64,000 nt of DNA from Nymphaea colorata. Taxonomy: Eukaryota; Streptophyta; Magnoliopsida; Nymphaeales; Nymphaeaceae. The notes beneath the pieces are model-generated. The model saw only the letters and a program-made list of their open reading frames with translations. It made no database searches and was not told the origin of the DNA. This document shows, in pieces, positions 11,693 to 23,078 of the stretch (the stretch's first letter is position 1; the number at the start of each line of letters is the position of its first letter). The stretch covers positions 10,988,001 through 11,052,000 of the forward strand of contig NC_045150.1 of assembly GCF_008831285.2 (NCBI RefSeq), written 5' to 3'. A program made the translations under genes and the position numbers.

Positions 11693-12710
11693 ACGTAGAG
11701 TTAAACCACAAACTGCTTTGCACACTAACTTGGTGAATGAAGTCAAGTGTACCACAAAAACTGCGGGCACTTGCGTGTCGAGGGGCCCTTGCCTGGAAGT
11801 TTGACATTGTCAGGGAGGCGAGCTATCCACAGCAGGACAAGTAAGCATGGCCCAGCCTCACTCCCTGAGATCTTGCATGAATCTTTCTCTGTCACTTAAG
11901 GAATTAAAAAATAAAATGCGAGAAACTTTCGGAAACATTACTTCAATTAATTAAGAATTGACTATAATCAATGCCTTTTACTTAGAAGCCATGAAGCCAA
12001 TCAATATTTAGAAGCATATGATCTTTAAATTTGGTTTTTCTAGCAACAGAGTTAAAGTACTTCTGACAGTGGATCAAAATCGTATTTCCTGAACATGATC
12101 TGGCAAAATGTGAGGGCATCGATTGTGAATTAATTTCATATTCATTGGATCTATCTAAAGAACCGGAGCTCTTCATTCCATCAAACTAGATCAACAAGCG
12201 GGCCAGATTTGGGTGATTATTTTTTAGGATATCTCATGAGGGTGGATACGAATAACCTATGTGGCATTTTTTTCCCATTAACATTCGCTTCTTTTAGGTT
12301 ATGAGTTTGACACTAGTTTCCATTTTCTTGACATTAGCTAGCAATCTCATACTGAAAATTACACGTCACAAATCACTTGGTTTCGCCACAGCTTGATGGG
12401 TTCCGTATATGAACATTCCAAAATCTGAATGGGTCGATAAAAACCTACATTAAGTTGATCATATGTTGAAGTTTAATAGTGTTTTTATAATATGCAAACA
12501 TCAATGGCACTTATAGCATTAACATTTTATTAGCAGAAAAGTCTGCATTTTTCATAAAAGCAACTTAAATGAAACATGTTTTATATCAAAATATTTTTTG
12601 TAAAAATATTTGTATATTTATATTTTTATTTAAAATATTTTTTTATAAGAACTTAAGGAGTCTGGTTTTAATCCCTGAGCTAATGGTCAGGGATCTGCCA
12701 ATTACTCAAC

Positions 12711-12929
12711 TCTCTCTCTCTCTCTATATATATATATATGTATATTATATATATATGTATATATACATGTACATATATACATATACATATATATATATAT
12801 ATACATGTACATATATACATATTCATATACATAATATATATATACATATATAAACATACACATATATATATATCTATATATATATATACATATATGTATA
12901 TGTATATGTAAATATACATATATACATAA
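12711..12929. repeat. (CT)n-(TA/TG)n microsatellite, unit B
   Basis: CT run followed by TATATACA/TGTATA alternation of about 200 bp, upstream of the C2 gene promoter. It is much longer than in unit A. Confidence 0.95.
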
Positions 12930-13310
12930 ATATTTTAGGTCTCAAGGCAGTAGGTCAGGGCCAAAATCGGACCGCTATTAAGTGCAATGATTATAGTGTA
13001 TTTTTTGCTATCTAACTTCACATATATGATCTTAAGAATAGGCTGATATCAAACGTATATTGAGTGAATCTTTTTCTAAAATGTAGTTGATCTGCTCATA
13101 TCTTGAACGGTTTATTTTATATCAAAATTCGGATGATGGAGAAATCTCCATGTTCCTTAAAAACAAGTTTAACCAAACCATGTTTATTATCAAATTAGTA
13201 TTTTTTAACATGTTAGGACGTTTTTATTTTGTTTAAAACATTTTTAGCAACGAATTAAACGGTTTTATTTTTATCCATGACGTAACGGTTTGGGATCTAC
13301 CAATTTCATT

Positions 13311-13322
13311 CTCTCTCTCTAG

Positions 13323-13379
<57 letters not shown>
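13311..13379. repeat. (CT)n-(TA)n microsatellite, unit B end
   Basis: CT run interrupted once by AG, then a TA run; shared with the ends of the other two units. Confidence 0.95.
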
Positions 13380-13381
<2 letters not shown>

Positions 13382-14560
13382 CCTTTGATTTTGAAGGATG
13401 GTAATGACTAAGTTGAAAAAAAAGGAAACTAAGCTGTATTTTTATGAAACGGGAATACCCTTTAAAAAAAAGTCTTGTGTTTGAGGAGAGCGTTCACGTG
13501 GCTCACCCAACAGCCAAAGCTGTATCACCTAGAGGTGAATGCCACAACACGCAAAAGAAGCATCAAAACAAGCAAGAAGACAACCGGCCTCCTTGCATCT
13601 TTCCCATCAGTAAAAAAAAAGAAAGAGAGTCACTGTTTGGGAGACTAAAAAATAAAGTGTATTTTGTGGGCTACCTGGTATATTTTGGGAGGTTTACATT
13701 ACATTCTGATGTACCATGTTCCCAAGTCCGTCTGGTTGAGTTTGAACTAACGGAATTTGCCAGTGAACTCGATTTTGGTTTTCTATGTAGCAAGAGAATA
13801 TTTCTATGCGATTGCCATGGTCATCTGAATTTAGATTAAGTAGCAAAAGAATATTTCTATGTGATTGATTTAGAGTTTTAATCAATCTTTGGTCAACTAT
13901 CTGTTTCTGATTCAAATTCAGTTATGAAATTACGTACTAAATCTGATCCAATATATACTATACAGGCATGTACAGACCAATGTATATTAGGAATAGCTCA
14001 TGTGCCATTGGTTTCCATCAATTTCTAAGCTAAGTGCTTCATGAGGTCACCTTCATTATCCATTTTCAATCAAAAGCGCATAGAATCAAGACCCAACAAG
14101 AAATCGTTCAAGTAAATGCACACTATATACACAGACGTTTCATCAAACAATTCGAGGGCTAGCCATGTGGGTACCTGAAAATGAGATGAAAATGTGTAGT
14201 TTTCACTCAATCCTGCTGCAGCTCCAGAGAGGAATACCACAAATGAGTGAGAGATAAGCAGGAGAAAATTTGATGATTTTCTCGAAGGTTCACTTCCAAG
14301 TTGGTGTAGGATCACCTCAACAGGTGATGACTCAGCCACTCACGCACAAAATTCAGCTGCTGCGCCAAGGCCAAGTTGAAACACTGATGGCGGTGTCACC
14401 ATTGTTGTGCCAGAGAACGATGCTGATAAGGTCCTTTGATGTGAAGTTTGGAGGAGCTTAAGAATATCAGATGAGTTGGTGGTTTTTGAGGGTGAGGGCA
14501 TAACGAGTTCCGCATGTTGTGAGGTGGATGAGAAAGCTATATGCTTGCAGTGGCTCTTAC

Positions 14561-14642
14561 CTGGAAGAAGGCTGTGGTTTGCGGACAGAGAAGCTGTAAG
14601 GAAGAGAAGAATGGGTAGCAGGTTGTAGAGATGGAGAAACAT
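14561..14642 (-). CDS. Possible first exon with signal peptide in the array spacer (unidentified)
   Basis: An ATG at 14642 opens MFLHLYNLLPILLFLTASLS, a clear hydrophobic leader with an Ala-x-Ala-like end. After 82 nt it meets a strong donor, CCAG|GTAAGAG. Upstream on the minus strand lies a pyrimidine-rich leader with CTT repeats. Farther along the minus strand, near 14360-14433, a short frame reads DLISIVLWHNNGDTAIS, and unit B keeps a similar peptide (DLISIVLWHDNGDIAIS). That conservation suggests coding sequence, but the phases do not join simply. I do not recognise the protein. It could be a relic of a secreted-protein gene carried in the duplicated unit. Confidence 0.33.
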
Positions 14643-15270
14643 ACCTTCGGAAGACACATAAACCTTTAAAGTGGGGTTGGAACGCAGCCTCCAAATGGTG
14701 TTACTGCAATAGGAAGAGATGTGAACAAGGATGGTAGAAGAAGAAGAAGAGTGGAGAGGCAGTGAGCAATGAAAGGAAAGGAAAAGACTCGAGCGTTGAG
14801 TAGTCAGCATGGAGCGAGAGTGAAAGAAAGGAATGGAGAAAAGGTGCTTCTAGTCTTTGGATGACTAATTAATAACGAGGAAAAAAAAGCAGAGCTAATA
14901 AGTGTGTTTGGAAAGAAAAGAAAAGAAAAGAATTTTTTAATATAATTCTAACCTCTCTGAAAATGAAGATTGGAAGGAAAAGGAATTCATTCCTTTTTCC
15001 CTTTTCTTGCTTGTAATTTTCCTAACCATTTTCTTCTCTTTCATTTTCCTTCCATCTATTTATTTTCCTTTCTTTCCATCCATTCAAACAATGCCTAAGG
15101 GTTTTGAGATCGAGCATCTCGAGAAAGGAAAATCGAGTGTGCTGCTGGCGAGCATTCCATGGTGTCTATGGCCTGCATTTTCGTCTCGAGTTCGTTTTGA
15201 TTGTCCAGCGTCCAATGTTTGTGTTGACTAGGCGATAAACGGAACATCGTGTTCTGTTTCGCAGCATTCC

Positions 15271-16361
15271 TAGGGCTGCAGAACGAGTCGAGCCAACTCG
15301 GGCTTGACTCGAACTCGCCCGGAAAAACTCGACTCATTTATAAATGATTCGAGTTCGAGCTCACCCATTAAACTCGAATCGCCAAACGAGTCGAGTTCAA
15401 GTTGCAAGAACTCAACTTGTTTAAACTTGACTAGACTCGTTATTTGAAATAAACTGAATCATACAGACCGGTTCATGAAACCGGTTCACCGGTTTTGGGT
15501 TAAAACGAAAGCCAATCTTACCGTCTTGAATCTCTTCATCTTTTCTTCTGGCTGGTCTCTCTCTTCTCGATTTCTTGTCTTCCCTCCTCTGTTGACCATG
15601 ATGGCAAAACGAGACAACGTCACGAGAGATGACTAAGGTCCACGTACCACCCTTTGCCTTCGGTCATCCGTGTTTCATTTGGAAGGGGAAGGCTGGAGGG
15701 GTGAAGATGTGAAGCACCTTAGGGCAAGTGCCAAGTGCGGCAGCGAGCAGCGGAGTAGCCAGCAAGGTGGCGGGCGGCAGGTGTTTCTTCTTCTTCTTCT
15801 TCTTGAATCATTTCTTGTTTTGTTGGGTTTTCATTTTTTTCCCTTTTTCAGCACTTTTGCCTCATGTTTCTTGGTCTGATTTTGGTGCTGTAGAACAGAA
15901 GAAGCACCGGGATCTCGCTTGCATGGTCGGTGCCGCGTACCTTTGTCCCGGACTCCCGGTTATGGTTTATCTTCTCCCTTGTTTTTTTCTTGGTTTACTG
16001 CTTTTGTCTTTTTTGTGGCTTCCAATTGAGTTCATGTTAGGGTGGATGGAGGAGTTTGGCTTCTGTTTGTTGAATCTTGTGGTGTTTTCTAACGACTCTT
16101 TTATTTTGTTGTCACTGATCGTACATTCGTGGTTCTCATTTTCTTGTTTTGCTGTTTTTACATTGTGTAACGATGGAGGAGTTTGACTTCTGTTCATTTT
16201 TTGTTGTTCATGAGAACACTGAACGAGTTAAGTGAGTCGAGCTCGAGCTCGAGCTTGAGCTTGTGTTAGGGAGCTCGACTCGAGTTTGAGTCGACGTCTT
16301 TGAGCCGAATCGAGCTCGAGCTGGGCAAGCTTGAGCTCGACTCGGCTCGTGTGCAGCCCTA
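15271..16361. mobile_element. Non-autonomous hAT element (1091 bp), unit C copy
   Basis: Same element as 6200-7304, with ends TAGGGCTGCAGAACGAG and CTCGTGTGCAGCCCTA and the same 8-bp flanks AGCATTCC (15263-15270 and 16362-16369). The shared flank and site show that it inserted once before the unit was duplicated. The terminal repeat here is closer to consensus than in unit B. Confidence 0.87.
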
Positions 16362-16867
16362 AGCATTCCACCCCATTCTGCAGTGTCTTTCCGTGCTCAT
16401 TGGGCAGCTGGCTTAGAGTTAGTTAGGCAAGGGGTGATGAGAAAGGAAGATAGACGAGTTTCAAAGAGAGAGAGAGAGCATTGGAGGAATGAAGGTGGGA
16501 ATATAAGTTTGTAGTTAGTTGTTCCATCAATTGACAGGAAGTCAAAGCTTCCATGCAATCTTATCTATCTGAGACATGGGGTCTGCTTTCTTCGGTGTTT
16601 CATGGTGCTGCATGCCCCACCGAGCTTCAACTTGTTCATTGGAGATTTTTTTTTATAGCACAAGAATTTGATGACCCAAGTACTCGTAATGGACATTGGC
16701 TGCCTATCCGCCTCATTCATCTGTTTCGTTTAAAGTTATTGATTTTGCATTAGTAAAACATATTATGAAATGAAAATTTTATTAGAACGTGCTCCCAAAT
16801 TTTAAACAATTTCACACGTTTTATTTATTTCAAACATCTTACACCAGTCTCAAACGGTTAGACATTA

Positions 16868-16902
<35 letters not shown>

Positions 16903-17119
16903 TTATTTATTTATGTCAGAACACACACAAGACACCCCTGGTACGCACACACACGCACACACATAATATTATACGAACACACCCTTGCAACACACACACA
17001 TATATAGATACCCTTGTCCTAGTCCCATGCTTTTCAAATTGGCTGTGCCTGAGACCGTTGCCCCACACCTGAACTTTTACCTGCACCCTTGTGACCTGCT
17101 GCTTGTTACATTGAATGTT

Positions 17120-17345
17120 GATGTGCATGTGGCTCACCTGCATTTGCACCTACACACATGTCCCTTGGTTCGTGTTTCTTAGAAGGATGATGTGCGTGTG
17201 CCCCACCTGCACTTGCACCTCCATACGTGTGACTTTGTTTCTTAGGAGGTTGCTTAGAAGACTGATGAACACATGCCCCAACCCCACCTGCACTTGCACC
17301 TGCATCCCTATTACTTGGTTCATGTTTCTTAAAAGTCGTCTTGGA
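17120..17345 (-). repeat. Coding minisatellite in the C2 tail (units of about 28 codons)
   Basis: Three imperfect units encode Ser-Lys-rich, KKHEPS-like, then GASAGG/GANAG blocks: SKTTFKKHEPSN..GASAGG, SKQPPKKQSHTYGGASAGG and SKKHEPRDMCVGANAG. At DNA level the word GGTGCAAGTGCAGGTGG recurs. The same units are in copy B (8072-8290). His, Lys and Gly dominate, and this suggests a disordered or metal- or acid-binding tail. Confidence 0.75.
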
Positions 17346-18455
17346 AGGCTGATCTGCATCTTCGCTAGGAGGTGGAGGTGGAGGTGAGGGTGGAGGAGGA
17401 GTTGGCTGTCGACCACTTTCCCGCAACGGGTAATATGACATTTGAACACTTTTGTGATCAGAAATGCTGCTAAGGAAAAAAAGAAATGAAGTTTTGCATA
17501 CTTTAGGTCCATCGTATTTCATTTCCATCGTAATTGTTCCTGCAGTTCTCCTTGTTCAGTCTCTGTTAGAGAGAGCAATAACCGAGTCTTATTTGAAGTC
17601 AATAATTGCTGGGAAACATGTGAGCAATAAGCAGATCAAAAACTTGTAGGTAGTCCAACTGTTTGCTATAGGAATGACCTGCCTGCACGTCCTCTTCTTG
17701 TGTTCCTGTGAATGACACAACATACCACACAAGAACAATACACACAAATCCAGCACTTGTTTCTACAAGTGGTCACAAGGCATGACACAAGGCAGCAAAG
17801 ATTAAGCACATGACAATAGGACTCTTTGAGAACACTTGAAAGCCTTTCTCAGACACTTTTGGCCGACCCAAAGGGCCATATATATACATGGCAAAAAACA
17901 CTGAAAAATAAATGACATGGCTCTTGGTGATTCCACTATAGGCATAATTGACATGACACTTGGTGATTCCACTATGGTTATAATTGACATATGCATTAAA
18001 AACAAAAAACTGAAAATTAAAATAGGCAAGGTCAAGGGGCACTTGTCATATGATGGAATTATTGGGGAACCCAAAAGTTGAACCCTTGACCTTCTTCATA
18101 AAAACAGCTGCACACGTTTTTAATTTTTTGCGTTAACTTTCATCGCTTATTCCCCATTGTGCATAGGAGTGCAAGTGTTCTATTAATTTGCTTTTGCTTT
18201 AGAAAGTGTTCTTGAGAACCCAATAATGTGGATCACATGTCAGCATTCCAATTTTCAAATTTTGCATGTTTAAAAATTGGGTTTCCAGCGGAAATTAGCT
18301 ATTTGGAGAATCTGTAACCTTCTGGCTTGAATGTGAGATCATATTTGGCCGCCAATTGCTTTCACTGGCTATAAGATCACCCAGTGAACAAGACTATGAA
18401 TAAAAAGGAGTATTTTCCTCATTTTTGCAGAAGTTTGAGAATAGGAGTTTCACAA

Positions 18456-19020
18456 GTACCACACCCCAAATCATTATGTTTTTCAAATAATTTAGAATTT
18501 TGTCCTGCACGTGACCTACAAAGGATAATTGTCTGCCAAATCATTTTTTGACTCATATTTCTTTCAATCGCATAAATATGGGATTGAGATATCAGAGATT
18601 GGTTTTGGTTCATTTTTTTAGCACCAAATTGTACTCCAAGCCTATTGTGAAATTCTGATGCTCACCCTCAATTATATGGTGTCTGAAATGAACGAATATC
18701 AAATAAGTCACACTTTAGGGGATGTTGCATAGACTGACGAGCCATAAGAGCTAGGTAGGTGGATAAAGGTTCCAAATCCCTGCCCATCCTGGATACTGGG
18801 GAAGAACCAACACGATTTTATGGACTTCGAAAGAGGGATGTAAATGGTTAGGGATATGCCTTTAAGTATAGTTGGTAAACTCGTGAATCACTTTCAAATA
18901 ACTTGAAGATTGGTTTTCAGGTCAAAGTGTCGACTCGGTAATTCGAATGGGTTAGATTTTAAATTTTTATACTACATTTTTTCTATAAGTACATGAAGAA
19001 AGTAAGTCTCTCAGGACTCT
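18456..19020. other. About 565-bp segment present in unit C and absent from unit B
   Basis: Around 9376-9384, unit B runs from GGAGTTTCACAA to TTTGATTTCTTCC with only about 4 intervening bases. In unit C this interval is 18456-19020. It lies in an intron of the C2 gene. I see no terminal repeats or target duplication, so a deletion in unit B is as likely as an insertion here. No coding content is recognised. Confidence 0.7.
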
Positions 19021-21266
19021 TTGATTTCTTCCAACTAAAATTGAATGACATGGAATATGAGTATTTGTACAAACTTAGTAACTTAAGGAATAATAATTAG
19101 TATTTAGCAATGCATGATGCAATTAGGTGACAATCCCAACAGACTCGGCAAGCTCCAACTCTTGACCTCATAAATGGATCCAGAAATATTTAGTATTTAT
19201 TTGTACATGACCCCAATAGAGGAGAGGGAGTTACATGCATGGCTGTGCATGGGTACAACTTTTAGGGCACGACAATTGTACCCCTGGCCTAGTTTTGTGA
19301 GTGTGTGTCATGCACATGAACTTATATACAATGCAAATGTGTAAAGACCTGTGCATATAACCAGGTTCAGTAGCAATTATCTCCTTGCTTTCGTTCTTCA
19401 CTCCAAGACCCTGTCTAGATGTGTTCAGAAATCTATACATATTGATATTTCGTCTATTTATATTCGCAGTAGATTTATAATGGATGAAATATTCTCATAT
19501 ATGCTTTATTAATTGAAACTTCTCGTCTAAGTAAACCAGTGGAAGTTCTCATTCATCATTGTCGAGCGAGCACCTGGTTGATGCAGGAAAAGCAAAAATT
19601 ACAATTTGCAAGATGAAGTTCAGAAGCGGGAAGGGAGCAGTGGAAGAATTCAGATCAATGATGCTTACATTACGGGAGGAAATTGAGCGAATAGCTGCTG
19701 CATTTGCTGCCTACTGTGGACTGACACCGTGATTTCTCGAACCCCTGTGACATGGATAATGTCGTCCTATGGCTCTATAATGGTTGGATTATTAACGTCT
19801 GAATCCAAAAGCTCAAAACAGTTAGAACCATTCTGCTTACACATATCCAACAGTTATCAAACTCCACATATATGCGATAATTGATTAGCGGTAAACTTGT
19901 TCTTTTGTCTGCCTGGTCAACCTATTGACTATGCCATAAAATGAGTGCTAGCATGAGCTGTTCACAACCAAAACAATAAGTTTCACAATTGAATCCAAAA
20001 CATTCTACCTTCTATTAACTATGTTTTATTTATAGTTAATTTGATTGATGAGAAAGGAAAATATCTATAAATTGAATCCTTCCAAGATCATCATCATACT
20101 TGTTAGAATAAAAGTGGAATAACCATAGCAGAAAAGGATGAAGATAGAGAGGGTCTCTGTCGAGCTTTCTGAGTCAAACCCAACTGGTCGGAGCAAGATG
20201 AGGGGTCAATCCTGCACCTCGTAAAATGGTGTGAATATCTCAGGTTACACTCTTGAATCCAGACTTAGGTGCATAACTATATAAGATGACTGTGTCCAGA
20301 AAATATATGGATCTCCAACAACTGTTCGAGTATCATCACATACATTTCCCTAGGGCCTTTCCACTTTCCTGGCTAGTGTGCTATTGAAGATTTACCTACA
20401 AGTAGTATAACTGTTCTTGCTCAGATTGTGTGCATTTGGGACATTGGTAACAAAAGCTGATTGTAGCATGCAGAAATATTACTAAATATAAGTAAAAAGA
20501 TCTCATTGTCTCTCTCTCTAAATGATGGGTAGCACAACAAGTCAGGCTGGGTTTCATGTATTGACCACGTCATCTTGAAGAATATTGTCCTGATGGTATT
20601 GAAGAGTGGTGATCTGGAATTAAGGGTGCCATTGTAGAGGCTAATTTGACCTGTTCTTGTCTTCCCATCTTCCTCTTATGATTTTCATTTAAGAAACTTG
20701 ACATTTTAATGGAAGCAACTCTCTCTCTCTCTGAATCGAAATACCCGTACACTCTTATGATTTTCGTTGAAGAAGATTTGCATTTTGAAGGAAGGAATAC
20801 AATGCATATTTGTTCTTGAGATAGGAATAAAAGTTCGGGTCTCTTACCTACAGGTTTCTTGGTGCAGCGAAGGGTGTCATTAGCATACTCAATCCATACA
20901 CAAGGATCTTTCCCGCAGATATCGTGGTCTTTATTAAAGCAAGCAGTGACTGCAAAACAGGTCCAACCAAAGAAGTAGTTCAACCTATCACTGGTCAAAA
21001 ACCTTGAAGAACAAGGAGGAGGAGAACAAGAAAGAAATCATGGTGGCAAAGTTGATGAAGATAACGATGTGTGATAATAGCAATTGGAGATGCAGATATG
21101 AAACAGAGCGAGCGGACAGATTATGGTACCTGTTAACTTCACCTTCTGCCCATCGATCCCGTTATGCATGGTTGCGGTGAAAAATTTAGGACCCTTGTTC
21201 GAATGTTTACGTGAAATCCTTCTTGCTAGCTGCTGCCTGTGCAAGCACAGCGGTTGTATGTGCACA

Positions 21267-21275
21267 CTTATATAG
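21267..21275 (-). promoter_or_regulatory. TATA box of C2 copy C
   Basis: CTATATAAG on the minus strand, 98 nt before the start codon at 21169, followed by a GC-richer leader. It is the only canonical TATA among the three recent copies. Confidence 0.65.
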
Positions 21276-22293
21276 AAGTAGAGTTAAACCACAAACTGCT
21301 TTGTACACTAACTTGATGAATGAAGTCAAGTGTACCACAAAAGCTGCGGGCAGTTGCGTGTCGAGGGGCCCTTGCCTGGAAGTTTGACATTGTCAGGGAG
21401 GCGAGCTATCCACAGCAGGACAAGTAAGAATGGAACAGCGTCACTCCTTGAGATCATGCATGAATCTTTCTCTGTCACTTAAGGAATTAAGAAATAAAAT
21501 GCAAGAAACTTTCAGAAACATTACTTCAATTAATTAGGAATTGACTATAATGAATGCCTTTTACTTAGAAGCCATGAAGCCAATCAATAGTTAGAAGCAT
21601 ATGATCTTTAAAATTTGGTTTTTCTAGCAACAGAGTTAAAGTATTTCTGACAGTGGATCAAAATCGTATTACCTGAACATGATCCGGCAAAATGCGAGGG
21701 CATCGATTATGAATTAATTTCATATTCATTGGATCTATCTAAAGAACCGGAGCACTTCATTTGATCAAACTACATCAACAAGTGGGCCAGATTTGGGTGA
21801 TTATTTTTTAGGATATCTCATGAGGGTGGATCCAAATAACCTATGTGGAATTTTTTTCCCATTAACATTCGCTTCTTTTAGGTTATGAGTTTGACACTAG
21901 TTTCCATTTTCTCGATCTTAGCTAGCAATCTCACGCTGACAATTACACGTCCCAAATTGCTTGGTTTCGCCACAGCTTGATGGGTTCCATATATGAACAT
22001 TCCATAATCCGAATGGGTCGATCAAAAACCTACATTAAGTTGAGCATATGTTGGAGTTTGATAGTATTTTTATAATATGCAAAAATCAATGGCACTTATA
22101 GCATTAACATTTTATTAGCAGAAAAGCCTGCATTTTTCATAAAAGCAGCTTAAATGAGACATGTTTTATGTCAAAATATTTTTTGTAAAAATATTTGTAT
22201 ATTTAATTTTTTATTTAAAATGTTTTTTTATAAGAACTTAAGGAATCTGGTTTTAATCCCTGACCTAATGGTCTGGGATCTGCCATTAGTCAA

Positions 22294-22327
<34 letters not shown>

Positions 22328-22393
22328 GTATATATATACATATATATATATACATGTACATATATATATACATATACATATACATGTACATAT

Positions 22394-22434
<41 letters not shown>

Positions 22435-22525
22435 TATATATATACATATATATATGTGCATATATATATATAAATCTATATATATATACATATATATATG
22501 TATATATACATACATACATATATAT
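22294..22525. repeat. (CT)n-(TA/CATA)n microsatellite, unit C
   Basis: CT run then about 210 bp of TATACA/TATATG steps. This is the same locus as 12711-12929. Confidence 0.95.
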
Positions 22526-22901
22526 TTTCGATCTCAAGCCATTAGGTCAGGGGCAAAATCAGACGGCTATTCAATGATTATAGTGTATTTTTTGCTATCT
22601 AACTTCACATATATGATCTTAAGAATAAGCTGATATCAAACATATATTGAGTGAATCATTTTCTCAAATTTAGTTGATCTGCTCATATATTGAACGGTTT
22701 ATTTTACATCAAAATTCTGATGATGGAGAAATCTCTATCTTCCTTAAAAACAAGTGTAACCAAACCATGTTTCTTATCAAATTAGTATTTTTTAACATGT
22801 TAGGACGTTTTTATTTTGTTTAAAACATTTTTAGCAACGAATTGAATGGTTTTATTTTTATCCATGACGTAATGGTTTGGGGTCTACCAATTTCATTCTA
22901 T

Positions 22902-22914
22902 TCTCTCTCTCTAG

Positions 22915-22984
<70 letters not shown>
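22902..22984. repeat. (CT)n-(TA)n microsatellite, unit C end
   Basis: CT run with one AG break, then a long pure TA run. It marks the last part of the recent array unit. Confidence 0.95.
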
Positions 22985-22987
<3 letters not shown>

Positions 22988-23078
22988 CCTTTGATTTTAA
23001 AGGATGGTAATGACTAAGTTGAAAAAAAAGGAAACTAAGCTGTATTTTCATGAATGGGGAATACCCTTTAAAAAAAAA

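Larger units (their letters stand above)
4388..13470. repeat. Tandem array unit B (about 9.1 kb)
   Basis: The unit matches 13471-23078 almost end to end: the spacer with its signal-peptide-like exon, the hAT element, the 3' flank, the C2 gene body, its promoter, both microsatellites and the AT-rich end. Small indels and scattered substitutions separate the two copies. The repeat start GTCTTGTGTT..GAGGAGAGCG is at 4389 and at 13472. The tail of a third unit is at 1-2257. Head-to-tail order points to unequal crossing-over. Confidence 0.9.
17106..21169 (-). pseudogene. C2-domain protein with Pro-rich and His/Ala/Gly-rich tail, copy C (best preserved; one nonsense codon)
   Basis: Exon 1 is 21130-21169 (ATG, 13 codons, donor ACAG|GTACC). 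Exon 2 is 20848-20949 (acceptor TGTTTTGCAG, donor CTGTAG|GTAAGAG) and joins in frame to give VTACFNKDHDICGKDPCV, then IEYAND, a C2 calcium-loop signature. Exon 3 is about 19669-19798 (donor AAT|GTAAGC) and ends ..HVTGVREITVSVHS. The tail exon (17106-17539, acceptor AACTGCAG) starts GTITMEMKYDGPK, continues through a PPPPSPPPPPP run and then His/Ala/Gly repeats with HEPS, YGGASAGG and GANAGEPHAHQ, and stops at TAA. The defect is TAG at 19767-19769 where copy B reads Leu. If exon 3 is skipped or my boundaries are wrong, the gene could still be expressed. The promoter TATA is intact. The role in other plants would be calcium-dependent membrane or stress signalling; that is inference from the family only. 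Confidence 0.68.
13471..23078. repeat. Tandem array unit C (about 9.6 kb)
   Basis: Second complete unit, collinear with 4388-13470. It differs mainly by about 565 bp present only here (18456-19020) and by microsatellite length. Similarity to the recent array stops abruptly after the A-run at about 23078. The sequence to the right is related only at a much older level. Confidence 0.9.
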
